A DNA stretch of 45,530 nucleotides from a virus, in the IMG/VR virus record IMGVR_UViG_3300042516_004449, positions 1 to 45,530 of that record; one strand, 5' to 3'. This document shows, piece after piece, positions 24,556-31,962 of this stretch; position 1 is the first letter of the stretch, and the number at the start of each line of letters is the position of its first letter. Under the pieces are notes generated by a model. The model did no database searches and had not been told where the DNA came from. It saw only the letters and a program-made list of their open reading frames with translations. Both the position numbers and the translations under genes were made by a program.

Positions 24556-25722
24556 ATGCTTGTCAGCGTGAGGAACAACTGCACCGACTTCTCGTCGTAC
24601 AGGTCGGCGCGGGTCAAGAGTCTTTTCAACGTCGAGAGCGGAGCGAACTTCTCGATCGACGCGGACCTGCCGATCGAGGACGACGGCTGGTCGATCGGCG
24701 TCGTCGTCGGCCCGAGCGGTTCGGGCAAGACGTCGATCGGCCGTCGCGTGTTCGGCGACGGTGCGATCCACGCGCCGACGTGGCGAGGTGGTGTTCCGAT
24801 CGTCGACGAGATAGCACCGGAGGGGAAGTTCGACGACGTCACGGCGGCGCTTGCCGCCGTCGGCCTTGGCAACGTGCCGTCGTGGCTTCGACCGTACGAA
24901 GTCCTGTCGAACGGCGAGAAGTTCCGCGCCGATCTCGCGCGCCTCGTCTGCGAGAAACCGGAGCGAGTCGTCGTCGACGAGTTCACGTCCGTCGTCGATC
25001 GGCAGATCGCGAAGTTCGGCGCGCTCGCGTTTCAGAAGTCGTGGCGTCGAACCGGCGGGAAGGCCGTTCTCCTGACGTGTCACTACGACGTGCTTGAGTG
25101 GATCGAACCGGACTGGATCTTCGACACGCAGACGAGACTCTTTCAGCGGAGGTCACTTCGGCGACCAAAGTTCGACGTTGAGGTGTTCGCGACAGACTGG
25201 AGTTACTGGCCGCTTTTTGAGCCGCATCACTATCTAAAGATTCCGAAGATGGTTGGGGCGCAGTGCTACGTCGGCGCGGTTGACGGCGAGCCGGTTTGCC
25301 ACCTCGCCGTCGGGACGATGGCACTCGGCAGGGACAGGTTCGAGGCGCGTGCGTGTCGACTCGTCGTCATGCCGGAATGGCAGGGTGCAGGCGTCGGCCT
25401 TCGCTTCCTCGATCACGTCTGCCAGCTTCAGCTTGACGGTCTCGGCAGGACGGGTCGTCGGATCACGACGATGTTTCACACCTCGCATCCCGGCCTTGCC
25501 GCCGCGCTTCGACGGAACAGGAAGTGGGTTCAGGTTTCCGAGAGACTGTTCGCGAACAACGGCTCGACGAACAAGAAGGCCGCCGTCGCCTCGGGGATTC
25601 TGCGCGGTCGCAAGGTCGTCATGGGCGCGAAGCAGGCGGCGGCCGGCGGCTCGTGGTTCGGCGGACACCTTCGCGCGGTGCAGGGGTTTCGCTACATGGG
25701 CGATCGGGGCGGAGAGCGATGA
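24556..25722 (+). CDS. ABC ATPase-GNAT acyltransferase fusion, 388 residues
   Basis: The N-terminal half is a soluble ABC ATPase: Walker A GPSGSGKTS (52-60), signature LSNGEKFRADLAR (117-129, LSNGE for LSGGQ), Walker B RVVVDE (137-142) and a switch His176 in LLTCHYD. No membrane segments are present, so it is not a transporter. Residues about 205-385 are a GNAT acyltransferase, with motif A RLVVMPEWQGAGVGLRFLD (268-286) and the acyl-CoA pyrophosphate loop QGAGVG. The phage Mu DNA modifier Mom is a GNAT-like enzyme, so the domain may act on DNA bases. The ATPase could load or remodel the substrate. The gene overlaps the formyltransferase gene by ATGA. Domain calls are firm; the pathway is inferred. 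Confidence 0.88.
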   Translation: MLVSVRNNCTDFSSYRSARVKSLFNVESGANFSIDADLPIEDDGWSIGVVVGPSGSGKTSIGRRVFGDGAIHAPTWRGGVPIVDEIAPEGKFDDVTAALAAVGLGNVPSWLRPYEVLSNGEKFRADLARLVCEKPERVVVDEFTSVVDRQIAKFGALAFQKSWRRTGGKAVLLTCHYDVLEWIEPDWIFDTQTRLFQRRSLRRPKFDVEVFATDWSYWPLFEPHHYLKIPKMVGAQCYVGAVDGEPVCHLAVGTMALGRDRFEARACRLVVMPEWQGAGVGLRFLDHVCQLQLDGLGRTGRRITTMFHTSHPGLAAALRRNRKWVQVSERLFANNGSTNKKAAVASGILRGRKVVMGAKQAAAGGSWFGGHLRAVQGFRYMGDRGGER

Positions 25723-26384
25723 GGGTTGCGCTGTTCGGGCAACGCTCCTTCGGCGGGGGAGTTCTTCGATCCCTCGTCGAGCGTCACGAGATCGCGCTCG
25801 TGGTGTCGCCGCCGAACGACGAGGACGGACGCGAGGACCGAACGCGTGCGACGGCGTCGCTGCTCGATCTCCCTTGGCGCGCGTCGGGCACCGTCACGCC
25901 CGACGAGTTCCCAGACGACGTCGACCTCATCGTCTGCGCGCACTCGCACGACTTCGTCGGACGGAGAACGCGCGCGCGTTCGAGGTTCGGGGCGGTCGGC
26001 TACCATCCGTCGTTGCTCCCGCTTCACCGAGGACGTGACGCCGTGAGGTGGACGATCCATATGCGGGACCGCGTCGCCGGCGGGAGCGTCTACTGGCTCT
26101 CCGACAACGTCGACGGCGGAGACGTCGCCGCGCAGGAATGGTGCTTCGTTCGTCCCGACGACGACGCGTCGTCCCTCTGGCGTCGAGAGCTTTTCCCGAT
26201 CGGCGTCCGTCTCCTGAACAGGGTCGTCGACGACGTTTCCGCGGGCGTTCTCGTTCGCGTACCGCAGGACGAGGAACTCGCGACGTGGGAACCGTCGTGG
26301 TCGCGCCCGCCGCTTCGACGACCCGAACTCCTCTGCCTACCGGAGCCGGGCAAGCGCGGGCCGGAGTTCGTCAGGACGCGCTAA
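25719..26384 (+). CDS. Formyltransferase-fold enzyme (10-formyl-THF type), 221 residues
   Basis: A single formyltransferase N-domain. Key motif GYHPSLLPLHRGRDAVRWTI (94-113) holds catalytic His96, and NVDGGDVAAQEW (130-141) holds the Asp132 expected by homology. The Asn two residues before His in Met-tRNA formyltransferase and GAR transformylase is Gly94 here. The pattern (YHPSLLP.HRG, then SVYW.SD..D.GD, then RRELFPIGV) most resembles the folate hydrolase/formyl-transfer domain of 10-formyltetrahydrofolate dehydrogenase. It has no tRNA-binding C-terminal domain, so tRNA formylation is unlikely. ATG overlaps the ABC-GNAT stop. It may add or remove a one-carbon group on the product of that enzyme; speculative. 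The terminator at 26425 ends this operon. Confidence 0.85.
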   Translation: MRVALFGQRSFGGGVLRSLVERHEIALVVSPPNDEDGREDRTRATASLLDLPWRASGTVTPDEFPDDVDLIVCAHSHDFVGRRTRARSRFGAVGYHPSLLPLHRGRDAVRWTIHMRDRVAGGSVYWLSDNVDGGDVAAQEWCFVRPDDDASSLWRRELFPIGVRLLNRVVDDVSAGVLVRVPQDEELATWEPSWSRPPLRRPELLCLPEPGKRGPEFVRTR

Positions 26385-26424
26385 ACGCAGGCCACAACAA
26401 CCCCCGGCACGTCAAGGGGGGATT

Positions 26425-26461
26425 CGCCCGCCGCGATCCGCACGGCGGGCGTTCTTTTTTT
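26425..26461 (+). terminator. Intrinsic terminator after the ParB/ABC-GNAT/formyltransferase operon
   Basis: Perfect 9-bp GC stem 26425-26433 with 26443-26451, nine-base loop, followed by TTCTTTTTTTT. A classic rho-independent terminator, isolating the three-gene cassette from the genes that follow. Confidence 0.92.
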
Positions 26462-26556
26462 CACCGCCGCCCGGCTGATCCGGAAACGGCGGGACACCCT
26501 AAGCCAACGAAAACACGCGCTTTCCGGCGGTCGAACGTCGGGCGGCGAGCGGTCGC

Positions 26557-26585
26557 TTGACAGGCGAACGTCGGTCGCGTACGGT
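26557..26585 (+). promoter_or_regulatory. Sigma70-like promoter for the early/middle genes
   Basis: TTGACA (26557-26562), a spacer of exactly 17 bases, then TACGGT (26580-26585). It lies 96 bases after the terminator and about 330 bases before the next start codon. This is the best consensus promoter I found. TACGGT also appears in candidates at 21440 and 35028. Confidence 0.7.
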
Positions 26586-26913
26586 TGCTGAGTCGGTTGC
26601 GGTTGACGCGGTCGACGAAAAGCAGGCGGACGTCGGGACCGGTGAAACAGATCGGAACCCCCCGCTGAACAGAGACCCGGTCGGAGCAGGAGCGCGGAAA
26701 CGCGTAGCCGGCGAGGACAGACCGGGAAGCAGAAAACAGAAAGCCGCGCCCGATGCGCGGACGACATCGAAGCGACGACGACGCGCCCACGGGGCGGGGT
26801 TCGTTCAACGCGACGACGTCGACGAGGCATCGGGCGCAGCGACGACGACGTGAGCACCGCTCGCGTCGCGGTCGCTGCGCAACACCGCGACAGCACAACA
26901 GGGAGAGAAAGCT

Positions 26914-27078
26914 ATGAAGAACAACACCAACAAGATCAGCTTCGTCGTCGTCCGTAACTTCGACGGTCACGTCTACGGTCGCCGGTTCCGCACGGTGAAG
27001 GCCGCGATCGCCTACATCGACGGGATGCGCGCCGTCGGTTCGTGCTGCGCACGCTACGTCGCGCAGATCGCCGAGTGA
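26914..27078 (+). CDS. Small protein, 54 residues
   Basis: First gene after the 26557 promoter; too short for usual cut-offs. The site CACAACAGGGAG lies eight bases upstream of the ATG, and the same 12 bases precede the next gene. The protein begins MKNNTNKISFVVVRNFDGHV and ends CARYVAQIAE: one beta strand pair and a helix with a Cys-Cys motif. This shape is common in tiny phage early proteins that bind host proteins. No family recognised. Confidence 0.7.
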   Translation: MKNNTNKISFVVVRNFDGHVYGRRFRTVKAAIAYIDGMRAVGSCCARYVAQIAE

Positions 27079-27205
27079 GAGATCGAGACGAGAACGCAAC
27101 GGGGCGGCGAACGTCCCGGCATCGCCCGACGCATTCCGCGTCGACGACGTCGCGCGCTGTTCGATGCGCGCCGAGGCCCACGGACGGGCACAACAGGGAG
27201 CAACG

Positions 27206-27949
27206 ATGACGACCACGAACAATACCGAGACCACGACGACGACCGCCTCGAAGACGAAGGTCACCGACCGCTACCACGCGCTCGTGATGCACGCCTACAC
27301 GCTGCCGGAGTTCACGTTCACGAAGTCGAAGAAGCCGACCTCGAAGGACTGCGACGAACTCAGCGAGGCGATCGCGAAGTACGAGGCCGGTCTGGCCGAG
27401 GTGATCGAGATGGCGACGGCGGCCCCGGTCGTCGAGGCCGCGCCCGTCGCCCCGCGCGCCGCGCTCGTCGAGGCGCTCGCCACGCTCGACGCGATCGACG
27501 GCGGCGCGTCGGCGGATGCGCTCACGGCTCCGACGACGGAGCGTGACGAGGCGCGCGCCAAGTTCTTCGGTGCGACGAAGGCCACGAAGGCGCACGGCTA
27601 CCGGCTGCTCGCCGCAGCGACCGGAGACGGAAACCGTCGCGACTCGCTTCGTGCGGCACTTGCGGAGCTTCCGGAGGGAATCCGCGCCGGTGCCTGCAAG
27701 ATCGCGATGTCGCTCGTCGTCGCCGGCGGGTCGATGCACGACGACCTGAAGGCCGTCCACGACGAGCAGCCCGCGCCGACGACGACGACCGGCGGCGGTC
27801 GGTCCCTCGGTGACGGTGAGCGCCTCTGCACGGTGAGCAAGCCCGGCGGTCGCGCGGTCCTGCACCTCACGCTCCCGGAGCAGTTCCGCTCCGTCGACAA
27901 GGTCCGCGTCGTGATCGCCGGAGACACGATCACGATCACGAAGGTCTGA
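27206..27949 (+). CDS. Uncharacterised protein with AbrB-like C terminus, 247 residues
   Basis: ATG at 27206 (MTTTNNTETT) follows the CACAACAGGGAG site; the longer start at 27164 lacks one. Residues 20-190 are mainly helical and Ala-rich without recognised motifs. The last 45 residues (LCTVSKPGGRAVLHLTLPEQ, then VDKVRVVIAGDTITITKV) resemble the swapped-hairpin AbrB/SpoVT DNA-binding or oligomerisation fold. It precedes the 345-residue zinc protein and the MoxR-VWA pair, with matching ribosome sites, and probably works in the same early set. Function unknown. Confidence 0.65.
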   Translation: MTTTNNTETTTTTASKTKVTDRYHALVMHAYTLPEFTFTKSKKPTSKDCDELSEAIAKYEAGLAEVIEMATAAPVVEAAPVAPRAALVEALATLDAIDGGASADALTAPTTERDEARAKFFGATKATKAHGYRLLAAATGDGNRRDSLRAALAELPEGIRAGACKIAMSLVVAGGSMHDDLKAVHDEQPAPTTTTGGGRSLGDGERLCTVSKPGGRAVLHLTLPEQFRSVDKVRVVIAGDTITITKV

Positions 27950-28040
27950 ACCGAAAGCGGGCGACGCCCGCTCGACGCGCACGGCACGCCCACGTCGGGC
28001 GGCGCGTCCTGATGATGGATGCCGACACAGGGAGACCACG

Positions 28041-29078
28041 ATGAAGAACGACATCAGACAGTCAGCACCGCTCGCCTCCGATCGCGTCGGCTCCGTCGTC
28101 TGCTGGTCGGCGCACGCCGTCAGCGTCGACGCACGCACGCTGCGCGCTGCCGTCCTTGACGCGCGCCGCTCGTTCGTCTGCCCGACGTGCGGCGCGGGCG
28201 ACGGCGACGACTGCGTCGACGGTTTCGCCTCACCGCTCGATCGCGAACGTCTGCACGAGACCCGCGCCGGCGTGCTCGCTGGCATCGTTCACGACCCGGT
28301 CGAGCCGTCGGTCGCGATGACCCGCTCGATCGCTCGCCAGCGCAAGAGTGCCGACGGCCTGTCGTGGCGGCGCGGCACGCCCGACAAGGCGGCGAAGCAC
28401 CTCGTCCCGGTCGTGCTCGTCGGCGACGAGCGCGTCGACGGGACGACGACGTTTGGCGACGCGGTCGCGCGGGCGCGATGGACGCTCGTCCACGACGAGC
28501 GCACCGGCGTCGTCGTCGTCCCGACCGGCCTCGACGATGTCGAGCAAGACGCGGTCGACGACCTCGTCGAGCGGTACGACCTCGAACGCTCCGCCCTGAC
28601 CGCGCAGGACGTGTCGTCGATCTTGATCGGCGTCCTCGTCGGCCTCGGCGGGTTCTCGTTGAACGGCGGCGGAACTTACTTCGTGCCGCGCGACGGCGAC
28701 GAGATCGTCGAGCGCCTCCGCCTGCGCGACGTGTTCGGCGCCGCCGGCTACCGGCTCAGCGTCCTCGACGTGCTCGCTGGCCGCGCCGACAACGTACGCG
28801 ACGCCGCCGAAGAGTCGCTGCTTCGTGACGCGCAGGAGATCGCGACGGCGGCGACGGCGGCGAGCGAGAGGATGGCTGCCTTCATGTCGAACACCGGGAA
28901 GGGCAAGCCGCAGGCGCGAGCCGTCTTCGAGCGGCTCGAAGAGATCGAGGCGCTTCGTCGTCGCGGTCGCGCTCTCGCCCGCGTGTTGGGTGCGGCGACG
29001 GCGTCGATGGATGACGCGCTCGCCGCTGCCGAGGCGAGCAGCCGCCGCGTTCTAGATGACCTTTCGCTCGTCGGTTGA
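28041..29078 (+). CDS. Zinc-binding uncharacterised phage protein, 345 residues
   Basis: Near the N terminus is a putative zinc site: Cys47 and Cys50 (FVCPTCGAGDGDDC), Cys58 and His72, like the small CPxCGA zinc fingers of phage proteins. The rest reads RRGTPDKAAKHLVPVVLVGD, then ARARWTLVHDERTGVVVVPT, and GVLVGLGGFSLNGGGTYFVP, followed by a long helical tail. I recall phage proteins of unknown function with this body that occur near MoxR-VWA pairs, but cannot name the family with certainty. The gene lies 174 bases upstream of MoxR. A substrate-recognition or adaptor role is possible. Confidence 0.7.
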   Translation: MKNDIRQSAPLASDRVGSVVCWSAHAVSVDARTLRAAVLDARRSFVCPTCGAGDGDDCVDGFASPLDRERLHETRAGVLAGIVHDPVEPSVAMTRSIARQRKSADGLSWRRGTPDKAAKHLVPVVLVGDERVDGTTTFGDAVARARWTLVHDERTGVVVVPTGLDDVEQDAVDDLVERYDLERSALTAQDVSSILIGVLVGLGGFSLNGGGTYFVPRDGDEIVERLRLRDVFGAAGYRLSVLDVLAGRADNVRDAAEESLLRDAQEIATAATAASERMAAFMSNTGKGKPQARAVFERLEEIEALRRRGRALARVLGAATASMDDALAAAEASSRRVLDDLSLVG

Positions 29079-29252
29079 CGACGGCCGCGTTGCCCCGGCG
29101 ATACGGGGCGAACATGGGGCGCTTCGGAGGATGGGCTGTCGGCGTGGGACTCCCCTGCGCGTCGACTCCCATCGGCGGGTTCGACGCCCGCCCGCCCCAC
29201 CTTTCGTCGACGCCGCCTTGACGTCGACGTACCCGAACAAAGGAACCGCACC

Positions 29253-30425
29253 ATGAAGAAGATCGCCATCGTCCCGTCGTCTCCGTCCTCGCCGCGTCAG
29301 CGCATGATCGACCTCATCGACGCGCTCAACGCCGCCGTGCTCGAACGCTCGACTGAGTCTCGCCTGCTCGTCGCGTGCGCCATCGCCGGCCACCACGCGC
29401 TCCTGCTCGGTGAGCCCGGCACCGGCAAGTCGTACCTCGCCGAGGCGCTCGCCTCGGCCATCGAGGCGGAGTGCTTCCGCTACCTCATGGGGAAGGCGAC
29501 GACGCCCGACGAGATCATCGGCGCGCCGGACCTGAAGCGATGGAGCGACACCGGCGAACGCGTCCTGCGGACGCGGCACAAGCTGACGTCGGCAGTGATC
29601 GGCTTCCTCGACGAAGTGTTCAAGTCGAACTCGGTCGTCCTGAACTCGATCCTCCGGCTCGTCAACGAACGCACCTACATCGACGACGCCGGCGAGCACG
29701 CGTCGCCGCTGCGCTTCGTCGTCGCGGCGTCGAACGAGACACCGGAGCCGGGCGAGGTTGACGCCTTCTACGATCGATTCCTCGTCGCGCTCTGCGTCGA
29801 GCCGGTCGCCGACCCGGTCAACCGGCGCGCACTCGCTCGTCGCCAGTTGCCGCCGCGTCCGTCGAAGGTCGCGACGCTCGCCGACCTCGACGCCGCTCGC
29901 GCTGAGGCTCGCGCGCTGCCGATTAGTGACGCGGCGATCGACGCGCTCGACGCCGTCGTGTCGTCGCTGCGCTCCAAGGGCATCGTGGTCAGCGACCGGC
30001 GCTTTCAGGCGACGATCGACCTGATGCAGGTATGCGCGTGGCTCGACGGGCACGCCGAAGTCGGCGCGGCCTCGGTCGACGTCGCGCGACACACCGCGTG
30101 GCGACGACTCGATCAGCGCGCCGCCGTCGATGCCGCCGTCGAGGCAGCGATGCCGAAGGTCGACGCGGACCTGACGAAGATCGGGAAGGTGCTCGCCGAA
30201 CAGGACGCCGCGATCCGCGCGTCGTCGACCCTCTCGACGAAGGCCCGCCGGCAGGAGGCACTGGGCGCTGTCGCCGACGTGCTCGACGACCTGACCGCAG
30301 ACCTCGACCGACTCGAACGAGAGAACCCGAACGCGAAGCCGGCGATCGACATCGTCCGCGCCCGCGTGAAGACCACGAACGAAGCCTGCAACGCGGCGAC
30401 GATCGCCGCCTTCCGCACGAAGTGA
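29253..30425 (+). CDS. MoxR-type AAA+ ATPase, 390 residues
   Basis: AAA+ chaperone-like ATPase of the MoxR/RavA class: Walker A GEPGTGKS (53-60), Walker B VIGFLDEVF with Asp120-Glu121, sensor 1 Asn161 in AASNE, and an arginine in YDRF following. A helical lid and a C-terminal helical extension (about 190-390) follow. MoxR proteins assemble as hexamers and act with von Willebrand A partners to remodel or insert metals into target complexes. The VWA gene begins nine bases downstream, so the two almost surely form one complex. Site AAAGGAA precedes the ATG. The target in this phage is unknown. Confidence 0.9.
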   Translation: MKKIAIVPSSPSSPRQRMIDLIDALNAAVLERSTESRLLVACAIAGHHALLLGEPGTGKSYLAEALASAIEAECFRYLMGKATTPDEIIGAPDLKRWSDTGERVLRTRHKLTSAVIGFLDEVFKSNSVVLNSILRLVNERTYIDDAGEHASPLRFVVAASNETPEPGEVDAFYDRFLVALCVEPVADPVNRRALARRQLPPRPSKVATLADLDAARAEARALPISDAAIDALDAVVSSLRSKGIVVSDRRFQATIDLMQVCAWLDGHAEVGAASVDVARHTAWRRLDQRAAVDAAVEAAMPKVDADLTKIGKVLAEQDAAIRASSTLSTKARRQEALGAVADVLDDLTADLDRLERENPNAKPAIDIVRARVKTTNEACNAATIAAFRTK

Positions 30426-30434
30426 GGGACGACC

Positions 30435-31880
30435 ATGCGAGACCTGACCTACCGGGTGAGCGCCACGACGGCGCGCGCCTTCGACAGGAGCAACGACGAA
30501 CTCGGAGACGCGGCGACGAAGCACGCGTCGAAGATCGCGGAGTGGCAGTCGTTCGGGCGCGAAGCGTTCGGCCGCCTGTACCGCCCGCAGGACGCGACGC
30601 GCACCGTGACCGCGCCCGACTCGTGGGCGCTGCGCGCGACCGATGCGCTGACGACGTCGCCCGACTGGAACGAGGCCGTCGAGGCTTCGCGCTCTCACCG
30701 GGTCGTCGCGGCGGCGACGACGGCGACGCTGCTCGACGCCGTCGCGAAGGCGCTCGGTGTTGACGGGATGCCCGACGGCGGTTCGTCGGCCGATCCGCGC
30801 TCGCTCGACCGGGCGGCGCGGCGCGCGCAAGAAGCGGCGCAGGCCGCATGGGAGCGCATGACGCAAGCGAACGACGAGCGCGACGACGCGGCGGCGAAGG
30901 ACGCGCGCGACGAGTTCGACGCGGCGAGTGCGGCGGCGAAGGCCGCCGACGTCGCGGCGGCGCAGGCTCGTGGGCGTCGGGCGATGCTCGAAGGCGCAGC
31001 GAAGGCGCAGGCGGCGAAGGTCGCGGTCGCCGTTGCGAAGGCGGCGAAGGAGGCGAAGGCGATGGCGGAGGCCGTCGCGTTGCTCGCCGGCGTCGGTGTC
31101 GGCGGCGACGGCGTCGAGGGCGACATCGACGAGGAACTGTTGCGCCTCGTTCGTGACAGCGCCGACGTTCGCGAAGTGCTCCGTCAGGTCGGCCGCTCGA
31201 AGGACGCGGCGGCGAAGCGCACCGGGCTTCGTGACGGCGGGCGGCTCGACGTCCTCGGCGTCGACGCCGGGCGCGACGTGTTCTCGCTGGCGTCGTCGGA
31301 GATGTTGCTCCTGTCGATGGGCGGCGTCGCTCGCCTCGACGTGCTGTCGCGTGCGGAGCAAGGCGCGGCGCTCGTCGTCTCGCGCGCCGGCGACAAGCCC
31401 GCCGAGGCCGGCGACTTCGTCCTGCTCGTCGACCGTTCGGGGTCGATGGCTGGCGCGCGGCAGCGGTCGGCGCGGGCGTTCGCGATGGGCGCGATCCTGC
31501 GCGCCCTCGGCGAGCGTCGCCGCGTCGTGGTCGTCGCGTTCGACGACGGCCCGGCGGCGCGCGCCGTGGTCGAGCGTGACGGGAGCGGCTTGCCCGACGC
31601 CGTGCGCGCGTTGCTCTTGCCGGCGTACGGCGGGACCGACGCGGTCGGCGCGATGCGCGCGGCTGTCGGTGCGTTGACGGCGAACGAGCGCGCGCGCGTC
31701 GACACGTTGATCGTGACCGATGGGCAGTGGGCGGACCCGACGCCGGAGACGCTGCGCCTGCTTCGTCGCGGCGGCGGCTCGTTCAAGGCCGTGCTCGTCG
31801 ACGGCGTGGGCGAGTCGAAGGACTGGCTCGACGGGGTCTGGACGATGTCGTCGACCGGCGACGTGAAGCAGGTCCGGTGA
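30435..31880 (+). CDS. VWA domain protein, partner of MoxR, 481 residues
   Basis: Residues about 325-481 form a von Willebrand A domain with an intact MIDAS metal site: DRSGSMAG (Asp333, Ser335, Ser337), Thr401 in YGGTDAVGA and Asp429 in LIVTDGQWAD. Before it lie a folded N terminus and a long Ala/Lys/Glu coiled coil (about 125-215). The layout, with the VWA at the C terminus, is that of CoxE/ViaA/CobT-like partners of MoxR ATPases. The MIDAS is complete, so metal-dependent binding is expected. It lies directly after the MoxR gene. The phage target is unknown. Confidence 0.9.
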   Translation: MRDLTYRVSATTARAFDRSNDELGDAATKHASKIAEWQSFGREAFGRLYRPQDATRTVTAPDSWALRATDALTTSPDWNEAVEASRSHRVVAAATTATLLDAVAKALGVDGMPDGGSSADPRSLDRAARRAQEAAQAAWERMTQANDERDDAAAKDARDEFDAASAAAKAADVAAAQARGRRAMLEGAAKAQAAKVAVAVAKAAKEAKAMAEAVALLAGVGVGGDGVEGDIDEELLRLVRDSADVREVLRQVGRSKDAAAKRTGLRDGGRLDVLGVDAGRDVFSLASSEMLLLSMGGVARLDVLSRAEQGAALVVSRAGDKPAEAGDFVLLVDRSGSMAGARQRSARAFAMGAILRALGERRRVVVVAFDDGPAARAVVERDGSGLPDAVRALLLPAYGGTDAVGAMRAAVGALTANERARVDTLIVTDGQWADPTPETLRLLRRGGGSFKAVLVDGVGESKDWLDGVWTMSSTGDVKQVR

Positions 31881-31962
31881 CGGCAAGGGGCTCGCGCCCC
31901 GCTTCGACCGCGTGAGTTCGCCTCGCGCTGTCGAAGCCGCGCGTGAGCGGCGGGAGGACGAG

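Larger units (their letters stand above)
26385..26913. other. Intergenic stretch with terminator, promoter and long leader
   Basis: No convincing gene. It holds the terminator (26425-26461), the promoter (26557-26585) and a leader of about 320 bases. The leader is purine-rich around 26686-26740 (runs such as GCAGAAAACAGAAAG) and shows no known riboswitch that I recognise. A 98-residue frame at 26557-26853 lacks a ribosome site and overlaps the promoter, so it is not called. Confidence 0.6.

Noticed and set aside
24556-25722. ABC transporter component
   Set aside because: No membrane segments in it or its neighbours, and it is fused to a GNAT domain.
25719-26384. Methionyl-tRNA formyltransferase
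   Set aside because: The C-terminal tRNA-binding domain is absent and the N-x-H Asn is Gly, so tRNA formylation is unlikely despite the shared fold.
26401-26420. CCCCC...GGGGGG pairing just before the terminator
   Set aside because: Only five or six pairs around a ten-base loop with no T run; the adjacent 9-bp hairpin with a T tract is the real terminator.
26557-26853. Plus-strand frame of 98 residues in the leader
   Set aside because: Its first codon overlaps the -35 of a good promoter, there is no ribosome site, and the product is low-complexity.
29116-29201. tRNA-like end: perfect T-arm (GCGGG-TTCGACG-CCCGC) and 6 of 7 acceptor pairs
   Set aside because: No D-arm and no anticodon loop with the required T33 could be formed between them, and no CCA end. 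Probably chance or a relic; not called as a tRNA.
31912-31962. GTG start giving a longer form of the 95-residue protein
   Set aside because: No ribosome site before it, while GGGAGG precedes the ATG at 31963.
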